Assembly (NCBI RefSeq): GCF_015159745.1
Contig: NZ_JADDOJ010000001.1
Coordinates: 57,321 to 121,320, forward strand
Direction: 5' to 3'
DNA length: 64,000 bases
DNA from: Ramlibacter aquaticus
GTDB lineage: Bacteria; Pseudomonadota; Gammaproteobacteria; Burkholderiales; Burkholderiaceae_C
Part shown: piece by piece, positions 1-7,774 of the stretch
How positions within the stretch are numbered: position 1 is the stretch's first letter
Layout of the letters: each line of letters begins with the position of its first letter
The notes under the pieces: model-generated
What the model saw: the letters and a program-made list of their open reading frames with translations, nothing else
The model's database searches: none
What the model was told of the DNA's origin: nothing
Program-made: the position numbers and the translations under genes

Positions 1-359
1 GAGGCCTGCAGCCGCGCCTGCGGATCGAAGACCCAGACGCGGGCCTGCTTCTTGTCGATGACCACGAAGGCGCGCTGCCCGTTGTCCCCTGACTGCGCGA
101 CCCAGTCGACCAGCCGTCGCACGTCCGTGGACGGCGCCTGGCCGCCGAAGCTCGCGACATGCGACGACGGCAGGGGCCGGGCCGGCGCCCGCAGGGCGGA
201 CGCCGTCGCCGCCGCGCCGGCCTGGTGGTGCTGGTGCCACAGCAGGGGCGGCAGCACCAGCGCCAGCGTCACGGCGCCCAGCACCACGCCGCGCCGCAGC
301 GCGTCCAGGGTCTCGCGCCGGTCCTTCGCGCGCGGGTCTTCGTCGTCGGGATGCGTCAT
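1..359 (-). CDS. L,D-transpeptidase-like protein, N-terminal part (cut by window edge)
   Basis: Only the first 119 codons lie in the window; the C-terminal catalytic part is off the left edge. The ATG at 359 opens a charged cytoplasmic stretch (MTHPDDEDPRAKDRR), then one hydrophobic segment at about residues 22-42 that would anchor the protein in the inner membrane. A linker of about 40 residues follows, then the start of a domain reading AFVVIDKKQARVWVFD. That beta-strand pattern (ID(K/L)xxxRVxVFDxxG) is typical of the first strands of YkuD-type L,D-transpeptidases of the periplasm, which cross-link peptidoglycan. The catalytic HxxG...SxGC motif is not visible because the gene is truncated, so the family call is inference from the N-terminus alone. 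Confidence 0.6.
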   Translation of the reverse strand, partial: MTHPDDEDPRAKDRRETLDALRRGVVLGAVTLALVLPPLLWHQHHQAGAAATASALRAPARPLPSSHVASFGGQAPSTDVRRLVDWVAQSGDNGQRAFVVIDKKQARVWVFDPQARLQA

Positions 360-374
360 GGGATTCCCTGAATG

Positions 375-406
375 AAAAAAAGGCCCGCCGGGCGAACCCG
401 CGGACC
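375..406 (-). terminator. Rho-independent terminator of the Ser/Thr-rich gene
   Basis: On the minus strand a GC-rich stem of about 10 bp (one internal mismatch) with a 5-nt loop is followed directly by seven T residues. It lies 23 nt beyond the stop codon of the 429-881 gene and just before the start of the partial gene at 1-359, so it should separate the two transcripts. Confidence 0.8.
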
Positions 407-428
407 TGCTGGGCCGGAGAGGCCGGGA

Positions 429-881
429 TCAGCCGCGGTCGGCGCGGGCAGCGCGGCCGGAGCTGGCGCCCGAGCTGTTGGTGGTGGTGTCCGTGTTGGA
501 CATCGTGCTGCTGCTGTTGGTGGTGGTGTCCGTGCTGCCGGCGGTGGAGCCGGTGCTCGGCGAGGTGGTGGTGCTGCTGCTGGAGCCGGTGGTGCCGGTG
601 CCGGCCGCGCCCATGGAGGTGCTGCCGGTGCTGCTGTCCGTGGAACCGGTGGCGCCCGTGGTGGCGTTGTCCTTGTTCATGGTGCTGCTGCTGCTCGAGC
701 TGGTGCTGGGCATGGTGCCGGCGCTGGAGCTCGGCGTGTTGCTGGTGGTGCTGCCCGTGGACGGCGTGCCGGCGCTCGAGCCGGTGCCGCTCGAACCCGC
801 GCTCTGCGCCAGGGCCACACCGCCGATCGCCATCGCCGCAGCGGCAGCCAGGGTGGTCAGGGTCTTCTTGGTCGTCGTCAT
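429..881 (-). CDS. Secreted Ser/Thr/Gly-rich low-complexity protein
   Basis: The start is set at the ATG at 881 because an AAGGAG ribosome-binding site lies 7 nt upstream and the first 26 residues (MTTTKKTLTTLAAAAAMAIG, then GVALAQ) form a clear signal peptide with an A-x-A-type cleavage site. An in-frame upstream ATG (962) would bury this signal. The mature part of about 125 residues is almost entirely Ser, Thr, Gly, Ala, Asn and Pro, in repeated units such as GSTxGS, SSSSST and NTDTTTNSS; it is a disordered chain without cysteines. No enzymatic domain is visible. The family is unknown to me; proteins of this composition are common as exported stress or surface proteins, but no function can be assigned. 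A strong terminator follows. Confidence 0.8.
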   Translation of the reverse strand: MTTTKKTLTTLAAAAAMAIGGVALAQSAGSSGTGSSAGTPSTGSTTSNTPSSSAGTMPSTSSSSSSTMNKDNATTGATGSTDSSTGSTSMGAAGTGTTGSSSSTTTSPSTGSTAGSTDTTTNSSSTMSNTDTTTNSSGASSGRAARADRG

Positions 882-1037
882 ATCTACTCCTTGGAAGCGA
901 AACCCCGATGCGGGGATGCAGGTTGAAGAAAGCCGGCAACGCGGCCAGCTGCTTCGAAGCATCGGGGCCCCTCGCGGGGTCAGGAGTGAGGCATTTCAGG
1001 CACAGCCTGTAGGACCGCCACTGTCACGAATTGCTGC

Positions 1038-1211
1038 TCAGTGGAACCCGGAGGCCGGATCGCGATCCGCTTCGGCGGCCCAGCCCTCCACCTGCAGGGC
1101 CGGTGCCGCGCACTCCCAGCCGAGCACGATCTCATCGTCTGCGGCACAGGCCGAGGCATCGGCCGGCTCGCGGCGCGGGGACGGGACATCGGACAGGGGT
1201 GACCAGGCCAT
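1038..1211 (-). CDS. Small hypothetical protein, 57 residues
   Basis: This short minus-strand frame starts at ATG 1211 with AAGGAG placed 7 nt upstream, and ends at TGA 1038. The product begins MAWSPLSDVPSPRREPADAS and has a more structured-looking centre (EIVLGWECAAPALQVEGW). It has no signal peptide or membrane segment. I do not recognise a family. The good Shine-Dalgarno sequence and a composition unlike the Arg/Pro/Gly-rich overlapping frames support a real gene. It could be transcribed with the 429-881 gene, which lies 156 nt downstream, but that gene has its own ribosome-binding site and probably its own promoter. Confidence 0.5.
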   Translation of the reverse strand: MAWSPLSDVPSPRREPADASACAADDEIVLGWECAAPALQVEGWAAEADRDPASGFH

Positions 1212-1303
1212 GGGGCTTCTCCTTCAAGCGATACAGCCTCATCTTCGGCAGGAAGACCGCCGGGCTTGATCGGGCGAATGCCTGAGCCAGCGTCAGCGCA
1301 GGC

Positions 1304-2431
1304 CTACTTCGCGCGCAGGCGCCAGAGCCAGGTGCGTTCGCGCGAGCGCGCGGCATGCAGCGGGTCGCTGCGGTCTGCCGCCTTGGGGTGGCGCGGCGCG
1401 ATGCCATCCCGGCCCGCCACCTCGAGGCCGGCCTCGGCGATCCACTGCGCCAGGGCGCCTTCCGCCCGCAGGCCCAGCAGCTCGGCCAGGTCGGACATCA
1501 GCAGCCAGCCCTCGCCGCCGGGCGCGAGGTGGCCGGGCAAGCCGGCCAGGAAGCCGCGGAGCATGCGGCTGTCCTCGTCGTACACCGCGTGCTCCAGTGC
1601 CGAGGCGGGCCGCCCCGGCAGCCAGGGCGGATTGCACACCACCAGCGGCGCGCGCCCCGGCGGGAACAGGTCGGCCTGCAGCAGCTCGACGCGGCCGGCC
1701 AGGCCCAGCCGCTCGATGTTGTCCCGGGCACAGGCGAGCGCGCGGGGGTGCAGCTCGGTGGCGACGACGCGCGCCACGCCGCGGCGTGCCAGCAGCGCAG
1801 CGATCACCCCGGTGCCCGCGCCGATGTCGAAGGCCAGGCTGTCGCCGGGCAGGGGCGCACGCGCCACCAGGTCCAGGTATTCGCCGCGCACCGGCGAGAA
1901 GACACCGTAGTGGGGGTGGATGCGGTTGTCCGGCGCCGGCCCGAGCGCGGGGATCTCCACGCCCTTGCGGCGCCACTCGTGCGCGCCCACCAGGCCCTGC
2001 AGCTCGCGCAGCGCGACCAGGCGCGGCCGGCCGTCGGGCGGCCCCCAGGCCTCGGCCAGGGCTTCGCGCAGGTCCGGCGCGCGCGGCAGGGCGATGTGGC
2101 CGTCACCCTCCACCCGCACCAGCAGGCGCCCCAGGGTTCGGGCACGCTGCCCCTGCGCCATGCGCATGGCGTGGAAGGCCTCGGTCAGGGACGCGGCCGA
2201 CTTGCCGCGCGGCTGCGAGCGCCGCTCGGCGCGGCGCGAGAGCGCCTGCAGCAGCTGGCGCGCGTTGTGGAAATCGCTGCGCCAGAGCAGGCCCGTGCCT
2301 TCGCTGGCGAGCTGCCACGCGCGGTCGGCCGTGAGCGTGTCGTCGACCTCCAGGATGCGCCGCGGCGCCGGCACGCCGGCCTCGGAATGCCAGTGCTCCT
2401 GCCTGCCTTCGATCGCCGCGTCCGCCACCAT
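1304..2431 (-). CDS. Class I SAM-dependent methyltransferase, HemK/RsmC-like
   Basis: The product is about 375 residues from the ATG at 2431, chosen because an upstream in-frame ATG (2482) would overlap the divergent ferredoxin gene. The N-terminal half (about 1-165) is a substrate-recognition region without an obvious named domain. The C-terminal half is a Rossmann methyltransferase fold with the SAM-binding loop AFDIGAGTGVIAALLARRG and the NPPW motif of enzymes that methylate planar nitrogen (N5-glutamine, adenine or guanine N2). This suggests an rRNA- or protein-directed methyltransferase, but the exact target cannot be read from the sequence. It is divergent from the ferredoxin, with only 20 bp between the two start codons. 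Confidence 0.8.
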   Translation of the reverse strand: MVADAAIEGRQEHWHSEAGVPAPRRILEVDDTLTADRAWQLASEGTGLLWRSDFHNARQLLQALSRRAERRSQPRGKSAASLTEAFHAMRMAQGQRARTLGRLLVRVEGDGHIALPRAPDLREALAEAWGPPDGRPRLVALRELQGLVGAHEWRRKGVEIPALGPAPDNRIHPHYGVFSPVRGEYLDLVARAPLPGDSLAFDIGAGTGVIAALLARRGVARVVATELHPRALACARDNIERLGLAGRVELLQADLFPPGRAPLVVCNPPWLPGRPASALEHAVYDEDSRMLRGFLAGLPGHLAPGGEGWLLMSDLAELLGLRAEGALAQWIAEAGLEVAGRDGIAPRHPKAADRSDPLHAARSRERTWLWRLRAK

Positions 2432-2451
2432 GCGCCGATTATCATGGGCCG

Positions 2452-2742
2452 ATGGACGAGGCCTTCGACGTGACCCTGGCACCGGACGGCCAGGTCTTCC
2501 AGGCCCGCCCGGGGCTGACGCTGCTGGCGTCGGCCGAACGCGCCGGGATCGCCTGGCCCAGTTCCTGCCGCGCCGGCACCTGCCGCAGCTGCATGGTGCG
2601 CTGCCTGCGCGGCGAGGTTGCCTACACGGTCGAGTGGCCCGGGCTCATCCCCGAGGAGAAGGCGCAGGGCTTCATCCTGCCCTGCGTGGCCCTGGCCCGC
2701 GGCCCGCTGCTGCTGGAGCGGCCGGCAAGCCCGGCGGGCTGA
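2452..2742 (+). CDS. 2Fe-2S ferredoxin
   Basis: The 96-residue protein has the plant-type ferredoxin ligand pattern: Cys39, Cys44 and Cys47 in SCRAGTCRSC, and Cys78 in ILPCVA. It is a small soluble electron carrier. The partner is not evident from the neighbourhood; the divergent gene is a methyltransferase. There is no Shine-Dalgarno sequence, but a -10-like TATCAT ends 6 nt before the ATG, so the message may be leaderless. Confidence 0.9.
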   Translation: MDEAFDVTLAPDGQVFQARPGLTLLASAERAGIAWPSSCRAGTCRSCMVRCLRGEVAYTVEWPGLIPEEKAQGFILPCVALARGPLLLERPASPAG

Positions 2743-2787
2743 CCGCCTGGCCTCGCCCGGCCCTGTTCCGCGGCCCAGGGCCCGGTC

Positions 2788-2985
2788 TCAGTAGTTCCCG
2801 GCGGTGTACGGGCTTTCCGGGTGGTACTTGTGCTCCGCGCCCGGGTCCGGAATGGGCCGTTCGCGCGGGTTGGGTTCGTGCTGCGTCGCGTTGGTGCCGG
2901 GCGTGTCCTCGGCCTGCGGACCCGTCTCCCCGGGCGGCTCCTGGCCCGGGGGCGTGCGCGGCGGCGTGTTGCGGGGGATGGTCAT
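2788..2985 (-). CDS. Short proline-rich hypothetical protein, 65 residues
   Basis: The product starts MTIPRNTPPRTPPGQEPPGE and ends AEHKYHPESPYTAGNY. It is hydrophilic, rich in Pro, Gly and Glu, probably disordered, and has no signal peptide. I associate short proteins of this kind with Burkholderiales genomes but know no function. It is convergent with the ferredoxin gene and divergent from the cytochrome pair at 3126. Confidence 0.6.
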   Translation of the reverse strand: MTIPRNTPPRTPPGQEPPGETGPQAEDTPGTNATQHEPNPRERPIPDPGAEHKYHPESPYTAGNY

Positions 2986-3125
2986 GACGGGACACTAGCC
3001 CGCCGGGCGCGCCGGCGGCGTAGGACGGGGCCGCCCTGCAGCCCCCGCGGACCTTGCGGACCCCGCGAACCCGGCGGGCGGGGCGCACCGCCGTGGGGCC
3101 TTGGCCGCGATGGCATCATCGCCGC

Positions 3126-3839
3126 ATGCCCAAGCGCCTCCTTGCCGCGCTGCTGGCGCTGTGCGGCGTCGCGGCGCTGGCAGCCCAGCACCCGCCCTTC
3201 GAAGACAGCATGGCCCAGCGCACGCTGGCCTGCACCGCCTGCCACGGCCAGCAGGGCCGGGCCGGCCCCGACGGTTTCTACCCGCGCATTGCGGGCAAGC
3301 CGGCCGGCTACCTCTACAACCAGCTGCTGAATTTCCGCGACGGCCGGCGCCGCTACGGCCTCATGGCGGGGCTGCTGGCGCCGCTCTCGGACGCCTACCT
3401 GCAGGAGATCGCGCAGCATTTCGCCGCGCTGGACCTGCCCTACCCGCCGCCGTCCCGGCCGCAGGTGCCCGCCACGGTGCTCGAGCGCGGCCGGCTGCTG
3501 GTGACGCAGGGCGACGCAGCCGCCCGCGTCCCCGCCTGCGTGCGCTGCCACGGCGAGCGCCTCACCGGCGTGCAGCCCAACACGCCGGGCCTGCTGGGCG
3601 TCTCGCACGATTACCTGAGCGCGCAGCTGGGCGCCTGGCGCACCGGCCAGCGCCACGCGCACGCGCCCGACTGCATGGCCAGCATCGCCCAGCGGCTCAC
3701 GCCGGAAGACCTGCAGGCCGCCGCCTACTGGCTGTCGTCGCAGACCCTGCCGGCCGACCCGCACCCCGTGGCCGCCCTGCCCCAGCCCGCGCCCGAGGCC
3801 TGCGGCAGCGCCATCCTGCCGGCGGGGAGCCCGCGATGA
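3126..3839 (+). CDS. Di-heme cytochrome c (c4/c553-like), exported
   Basis: The 237-residue product starts at ATG 3126 with a signal peptide (MPKRLLAALLALCGVAALAA). Two CxxCH heme-binding motifs lie at Cys36-His40 (CTACH) and Cys138-His142 (CVRCH), each heading a cytochrome c domain of the c4/c553 type. It acts in the periplasm as an electron carrier. The longer upstream frame is rejected because the signal peptide begins exactly at this ATG. Its stop overlaps the start of the next cytochrome gene by ATGA, so the two are co-translated and probably work in the same electron-transfer chain. No dehydrogenase subunit is encoded beside them, so the electron donor is unknown. Confidence 0.88.
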   Translation: MPKRLLAALLALCGVAALAAQHPPFEDSMAQRTLACTACHGQQGRAGPDGFYPRIAGKPAGYLYNQLLNFRDGRRRYGLMAGLLAPLSDAYLQEIAQHFAALDLPYPPPSRPQVPATVLERGRLLVTQGDAAARVPACVRCHGERLTGVQPNTPGLLGVSHDYLSAQLGAWRTGQRHAHAPDCMASIAQRLTPEDLQAAAYWLSSQTLPADPHPVAALPQPAPEACGSAILPAGSPR

Positions 3840-5131
3840 AGCGCCGCCTCCTCACCGGGCTGGCCGTCCTGGCCGCGCTGTTCGCCGTGGCCGCCGGGTG
3901 GGTGGCCTGGCTGAACCTGCGCGGCGAATCGGCTCCGGCCGTGGCCGTGACGGCGCCCGCGGACGCCCGCCAGCAGCTGGCGCGCGGCGCCTACCTGGCC
4001 CGCGTGGGCAACTGCGCCGGCTGCCACAGCGAGCGCGGCGGTCCGGCCTTCGCCGGCGGCCACGCCATCGCGACGCCCTTCGGCACGGTCTACGCCGGCA
4101 ACCTCACGCCCGACCCCGAGCACGGGCTGGGCCGATGGACGGCCGACGACTTCTGGCGCGCGCTGCACAACGGCCGCTCGCGCGACGGCCGCCTGCTCTA
4201 CCCCGCCTTCCCCTACCCCAACTACACCCAGGTGACGCGCGAGGACAGCGATGCGCTGTTCGCCTGGCTGCGCAGCCTGCCGCCGGTGGCCCGCCCCGAC
4301 ACGCCGCACGACCTGCGCTGGCCCTTCAGCACGCAGTGGGCGCTGGCCGTGTGGCGCGCGCTCTACTTCACCCCGGCCGGCGCCGCACCCGGGCCCGAGC
4401 GGGGCCGGAGCGCCGAATGGCAGCGCGGCGCCTACCTGGTGCGCGGCCTGGGGCACTGCAGCGCCTGCCACAGCAACCGCAACGCCCTGGGCGCCACCAG
4501 CGACGTGCTGGACCTCTCCGGCGGCCTGATCCCCATGCAGAACTGGTACGCGCCCTCGCTCGCCTCGCCGCAGGAGGCCGGCGTCGCGGGCTGGGAGCCG
4601 GCACAGGTCGAGAAGCTGCTGGTGACCGGCGTGTCCCCGCGCGGCAGCGTGCTGGGGCCCATGGCCGAGGTGGTGCTGGAGAGCACGCAGTACCTCACGC
4701 CCGAGGACGCGCATGCGATGGCCGTCTTCCTGAAGGACCTGCCGCCGCCGCAGGGCGACGCCGGGGCCGAGGCGCCGCCCCCGCGCCGCGCGGGCGCGGG
4801 CACGCTGGAGCGCGGCGAGCGCCTGTACGGCCAGCACTGCGCGCAGTGCCACGGCGACGACGGCCGCGGCGTGCCCGGGGCCTACCCGGCACTGGCCGGC
4901 AACCGGGCCGTGCTCATGGCCTCCAGCGCCAACCTGGTCCAGGTGGTGCTGGGGGGCGGCTTCGCGCCCGCCACGGCGGGCAACCCCCGGCCCTTCGGCA
5001 TGCCGCCCTTCGCCACCGCGCTCAGCGACGCCGACGTGGCCGCCGTGATCAGCTACCTGCGCAGCGCCTGGGGCAACCGCGCCGGCGCCGTGAGCGAGCT
5101 GGACGTGGCCCAGCAGCGCGGCAGCCCCTGA
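3836..5131 (+). CDS. Tri-heme membrane-anchored cytochrome c
   Basis: The 431-residue protein has an N-terminal hydrophobic anchor (about residues 5-27) and three CxxCH motifs: Cys60-His64 (CAGCH), Cys208-His212 (CSACH) and Cys335-His339 (CAQCH). This architecture matches the cytochrome c subunits of membrane alcohol, gluconate or sorbose dehydrogenases, which pass electrons from a periplasmic dehydrogenase to quinone or oxidase. Here it follows a di-heme cytochrome with a 4-nt ATGA overlap and no dehydrogenase gene is adjacent. The tri-heme structure is seen directly; the partner enzyme is inference. Confidence 0.88.
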   Translation: MKRRLLTGLAVLAALFAVAAGWVAWLNLRGESAPAVAVTAPADARQQLARGAYLARVGNCAGCHSERGGPAFAGGHAIATPFGTVYAGNLTPDPEHGLGRWTADDFWRALHNGRSRDGRLLYPAFPYPNYTQVTREDSDALFAWLRSLPPVARPDTPHDLRWPFSTQWALAVWRALYFTPAGAAPGPERGRSAEWQRGAYLVRGLGHCSACHSNRNALGATSDVLDLSGGLIPMQNWYAPSLASPQEAGVAGWEPAQVEKLLVTGVSPRGSVLGPMAEVVLESTQYLTPEDAHAMAVFLKDLPPPQGDAGAEAPPPRRAGAGTLERGERLYGQHCAQCHGDDGRGVPGAYPALAGNRAVLMASSANLVQVVLGGGFAPATAGNPRPFGMPPFATALSDADVAAVISYLRSAWGNRAGAVSELDVAQQRGSP

Positions 5132-5160
5132 GCGTCCCGCCCTGCTGACACAATCCCGCC

Positions 5161-5637
5161 ATGCAGCCCCGCCAGGTCGAACTCCCGCCGCACGTCCCCG
5201 GCAGCCTCTGGCTGGCGGGCATGCCGGCCCGGCTGGAGCCCTGGGCCGACTTCGTCGCCCGCCTGGAAGACCGCAACATCCAGACCCTGCTCTGCCTGAC
5301 GCCGCGCGAGGAACTGGCCGAACTCTCGCCCGCCTATGCGACGGCGGTGCGCCAGGGCACGCTGCCCTGCCGGTGGTGGCTCTCGCCCATCCCCAATTTC
5401 GGCGTGCCGCGCGACCGAGATGCCTTCCGCAAGGCCGTGGCCGACGTCGCCACCCTGCTGCGCAATGGCGAGGGGGTGCTGCTGCACTGCGCGGCCGGCA
5501 TGGGCCGCACCGGCAGCGCCGCCGCCTGCGTGCTCAAGGCCCTGGGGCTGGACACCCAGGACGCGCTGCGGCGCGTGCGCGAGGCCGGCTCCAACCCGCA
5601 GAACGCGGTGCAGTCCGGCTTCGTCGACTGGTTCTGA
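5161..5637 (+). CDS. Protein-tyrosine-phosphatase-like protein (dual-specificity/CDKN3 type)
   Basis: The 158-residue protein carries the cysteine-phosphatase signature HCAAGMGRTG, with nucleophile Cys110 and phosphate-binding Arg116 in the CX5R loop. Its length fits a minimal dual-specificity-type phosphatase domain with no extra regions. It is presumably cytoplasmic and hydrolyses phosphotyrosine or a related phosphoester; the substrate is unknown. It lies 29 bp after the cytochrome pair. There is no clear Shine-Dalgarno sequence; a -10-like CACAAT ends 6 nt before the ATG, so the transcript may be leaderless. Confidence 0.85.
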   Translation: MQPRQVELPPHVPGSLWLAGMPARLEPWADFVARLEDRNIQTLLCLTPREELAELSPAYATAVRQGTLPCRWWLSPIPNFGVPRDRDAFRKAVADVATLLRNGEGVLLHCAAGMGRTGSAAACVLKALGLDTQDALRRVREAGSNPQNAVQSGFVDWF

Positions 5638-5643
5638 CGCCGC

Positions 5644-6102
5644 TCAGGGCGCCAGCTTGTCCAGCCGTTGCGAGCGCACCGCCTCCAGGTCGCGCGCGGC
5701 GACGAGGTTGGGCGCGAGTTCCGCCAGCGGCAGCAAGACGAAGGCGCGCTCACGCAGCCGCGGGTGCGGCACCGTCAGGGTGGCGCTGTCGATGCGGGCG
5801 CTGCCGTACAGCAGCAGGTCCAGGTCCAGCGTGCGGGGCGCGTTGCGGTAGGGCCGCAGGCGGCCGGCGCGCTGTTCGATGCGCAGCAACGCCGCCAGCA
5901 GCTCGGGCGCCGTGAGGCCGGTGTCCACGGCCGCCACGGCGTTCACGTAGTCGGGCCCCTGCGCATCCACCGGGGCGCTGCGGTACAGGCAGGAACGCGC
6001 CACCAGCCGGGTGGCGCGCAGGCGACCCAGCGCCAGCGCCGCCTCCTTCACGGCCGTGACGGCGTCGCCCAGGTTGGCCCCCAGGCCGATGTACGCGCGC
6101 AC
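5644..6102 (-). CDS. folK: 2-amino-4-hydroxy-6-hydroxymethyldihydropteridine pyrophosphokinase
   Basis: FolK transfers pyrophosphate from ATP to 6-hydroxymethyl-7,8-dihydropterin in folate synthesis. The protein shows the family start VRAYIGLGANLGD, the middle motif LLRIEQRAGRLRP and the signature RTLDLDLLLYG, whose Asp residues bind magnesium. The GTG at 6102 is chosen because it places the conserved AYIGLGxNLGD at the N-terminus and gives 152 residues, near the usual 150-170. The longer open frame upstream is Arg/Pro-rich and non-homologous. It lies 76 bp downstream of pcnB on the same strand, a pairing I know from many beta- and gammaproteobacteria. Confidence 0.92.
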   Translation of the reverse strand: MRAYIGLGANLGDAVTAVKEAALALGRLRATRLVARSCLYRSAPVDAQGPDYVNAVAAVDTGLTAPELLAALLRIEQRAGRLRPYRNAPRTLDLDLLLYGSARIDSATLTVPHPRLRERAFVLLPLAELAPNLVAARDLEAVRSQRLDKLAP

Positions 6103-6178
6103 CGGATCGCGGCGGGAGCGGGCGGGGCCGGCCCCGCGGCGGCGGGCGCCTGGCACCGGCTCGCCCACCCTGGGCCCC

Positions 6179-7774
6179 TCAGGCGGCGTCGGCCGGGCCG
6201 GCACTGCCACCGCCCTCGCCGGCGGGCTTGCGGCGCCTGCGGCGGCGCTTGCGCGGCGCGCCGCTGCCCTCGCCCGCCGGGGTGTCGTCCGCCGGGGTGT
6301 CGTCGTCGCCCTCGGGGGCCGGGGCGCGCGGCGCCGCGGCCGGGGCCGCGTCCGCATCGGGCCGCGGCGCTGCCGGCTTGGTGCTGCGCACGCGGCGGGC
6401 ACCGCGCCCCTGCTCGTCGCGCAGCTGCGCCAGCAGGTCTTCCCGCACGGCGTCGCTGGCCTGGCTGAACTCCTGCCACCAGTCGGCCAGCACCACGTCC
6501 ACCTCGCCGATGTCGGCGCGCAGGCGCATGAAGTCGAAGCCGGCGCGGAAGCGCGGCTGCTCGACCAGGCCCCAGGGCGTGCTGCCGGTGCGCTTCTCGA
6601 AGCGCGGCTGCATCATCCAGATCTCGCGCATGTCCGCGCCCAGCTTGCCACGCCCGGACACATCGCCGATGCGCGAATCGAAGACCTCGTCGATCGCCTC
6701 CTGCAGCGCCGGGAAGGGGTGCTGCCGGGCCGTCAGGCGGCGGGCCCAGCCGTCGCGCACGTCGGACCAGAGCACGCAGGCCAGCAGGAAGCTGGGCGCC
6801 ACCGGCTTGCCCTCGCCCACGCGGCGGTCGGTGTCCTGCAGCGCGGCCTTCACGAAGGGCTGGTCGGCGCGTTCCACCACCAGGTCCAGCAGCGGGTAGA
6901 TGCCCTTTGCCAGGCCCAGCTGCCTCAGCTGCGCGATCGTGGCCACCGCGTGGCCGGTCTGCAGCAGCTTGAGCATCTCGTCGAACAGCCGGCTCTGCGG
7001 CACGTCCTGCAGCAGCGGCAGGCAGGTGAGCAGGGGCTTGGCCGTCTTCGGGTCCAGGGTGAAGCCCAGCGGGCTCAGCTTGGCGGCGAAGCGCACGGCG
7101 CGGATGATGCGCACCGGGTCCTCGCGGTAGCGCGTGGCGGCATCGCCGATCATGCGCAGCAGCTTCTTCTTCGCGTCCTTGATGCCGCCGTGGTAGTCGA
7201 CCACGACCTGCGTCTCGGGGTCGTAGTACATCGCGTTGATGGTGAAGTCGCGGCGCGTGGCGTCCTCGTCCTGCGGGCCCCAGACGTTGTCGCGCAGCAC
7301 GCGGCCGGTCGAATCGACGGCGTGCTTCATGCCGGCGAGCTCGCTGCGGCTGGTCTTCTCGTTGCCGGCCACCTGCTCGGCGGCGGCGTTGTCCAGGTAG
7401 GCGCGGAAGGTGGACACCTCGATCACCTCGTGCTCGCGACCGCGGCCGAACACCACGTGCACGATGCGGAAGCGCCGGCCGATGATGAAGGCACGGCGGA
7501 ACAGCGACTTCACCTGCTCCGGCGTGGCGTTGGTGGCGACGTCGAAGTCCTTGGGCCGCAGGCCGACCAGCAGGTCGCGCACCGCGCCGCCCACCACGTA
7601 GGCCTCGTAGCCGGCTTCCTTGAGCGTGTGGACCACGTTCAGGGCCCGGTCGTCCACCAGGGACGGGTCGATGCCGTGTTCCTGGGGGCCGACTTCCTGG
7701 CGCTTGCCGAAGCTCGGGCGGCCGCCGGTGGCCGCGGGCTTGCCGAGCAGCTTGTCGATGAATTTCTTGATCAT
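6179..7774 (-). CDS. pcnB: Poly(A) polymerase I
   Basis: PcnB adds 3' poly(A) tails to RNA and promotes its decay. The 531-residue protein has the class II nucleotidyltransferase core: the GG motif and metal-binding Asp pair in AYVVGGAVRDLLVGLRPKDFD, the flexible-loop region ATRRDFTINAMYYD, and the RNA-binding segment TRYREDPVRIIRAVRFAAKL. The tail, from about residue 445, is low complexity and very basic (RKRRRRRRK), typical of PcnB and likely an RNA-binding extension. The start at 7774 overlaps the stop of the HAD gene (7771) by ATGA, so the two are translated together. Confidence 0.95.
   Translation of the reverse strand: MIKKFIDKLLGKPAATGGRPSFGKRQEVGPQEHGIDPSLVDDRALNVVHTLKEAGYEAYVVGGAVRDLLVGLRPKDFDVATNATPEQVKSLFRRAFIIGRRFRIVHVVFGRGREHEVIEVSTFRAYLDNAAAEQVAGNEKTSRSELAGMKHAVDSTGRVLRDNVWGPQDEDATRRDFTINAMYYDPETQVVVDYHGGIKDAKKKLLRMIGDAATRYREDPVRIIRAVRFAAKLSPLGFTLDPKTAKPLLTCLPLLQDVPQSRLFDEMLKLLQTGHAVATIAQLRQLGLAKGIYPLLDLVVERADQPFVKAALQDTDRRVGEGKPVAPSFLLACVLWSDVRDGWARRLTARQHPFPALQEAIDEVFDSRIGDVSGRGKLGADMREIWMMQPRFEKRTGSTPWGLVEQPRFRAGFDFMRLRADIGEVDVVLADWWQEFSQASDAVREDLLAQLRDEQGRGARRVRSTKPAAPRPDADAAPAAAPRAPAPEGDDDTPADDTPAGEGSGAPRKRRRRRRKPAGEGGGSAGPADAA

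Noticed and set aside
980..1189. 69-codon minus-strand frame starting MSRPRAASRPMPRP
   Set aside because: It overlaps the 57-residue ORF in another frame, has no ribosome-binding site and is Arg/Pro-rich like other non-coding frames here.
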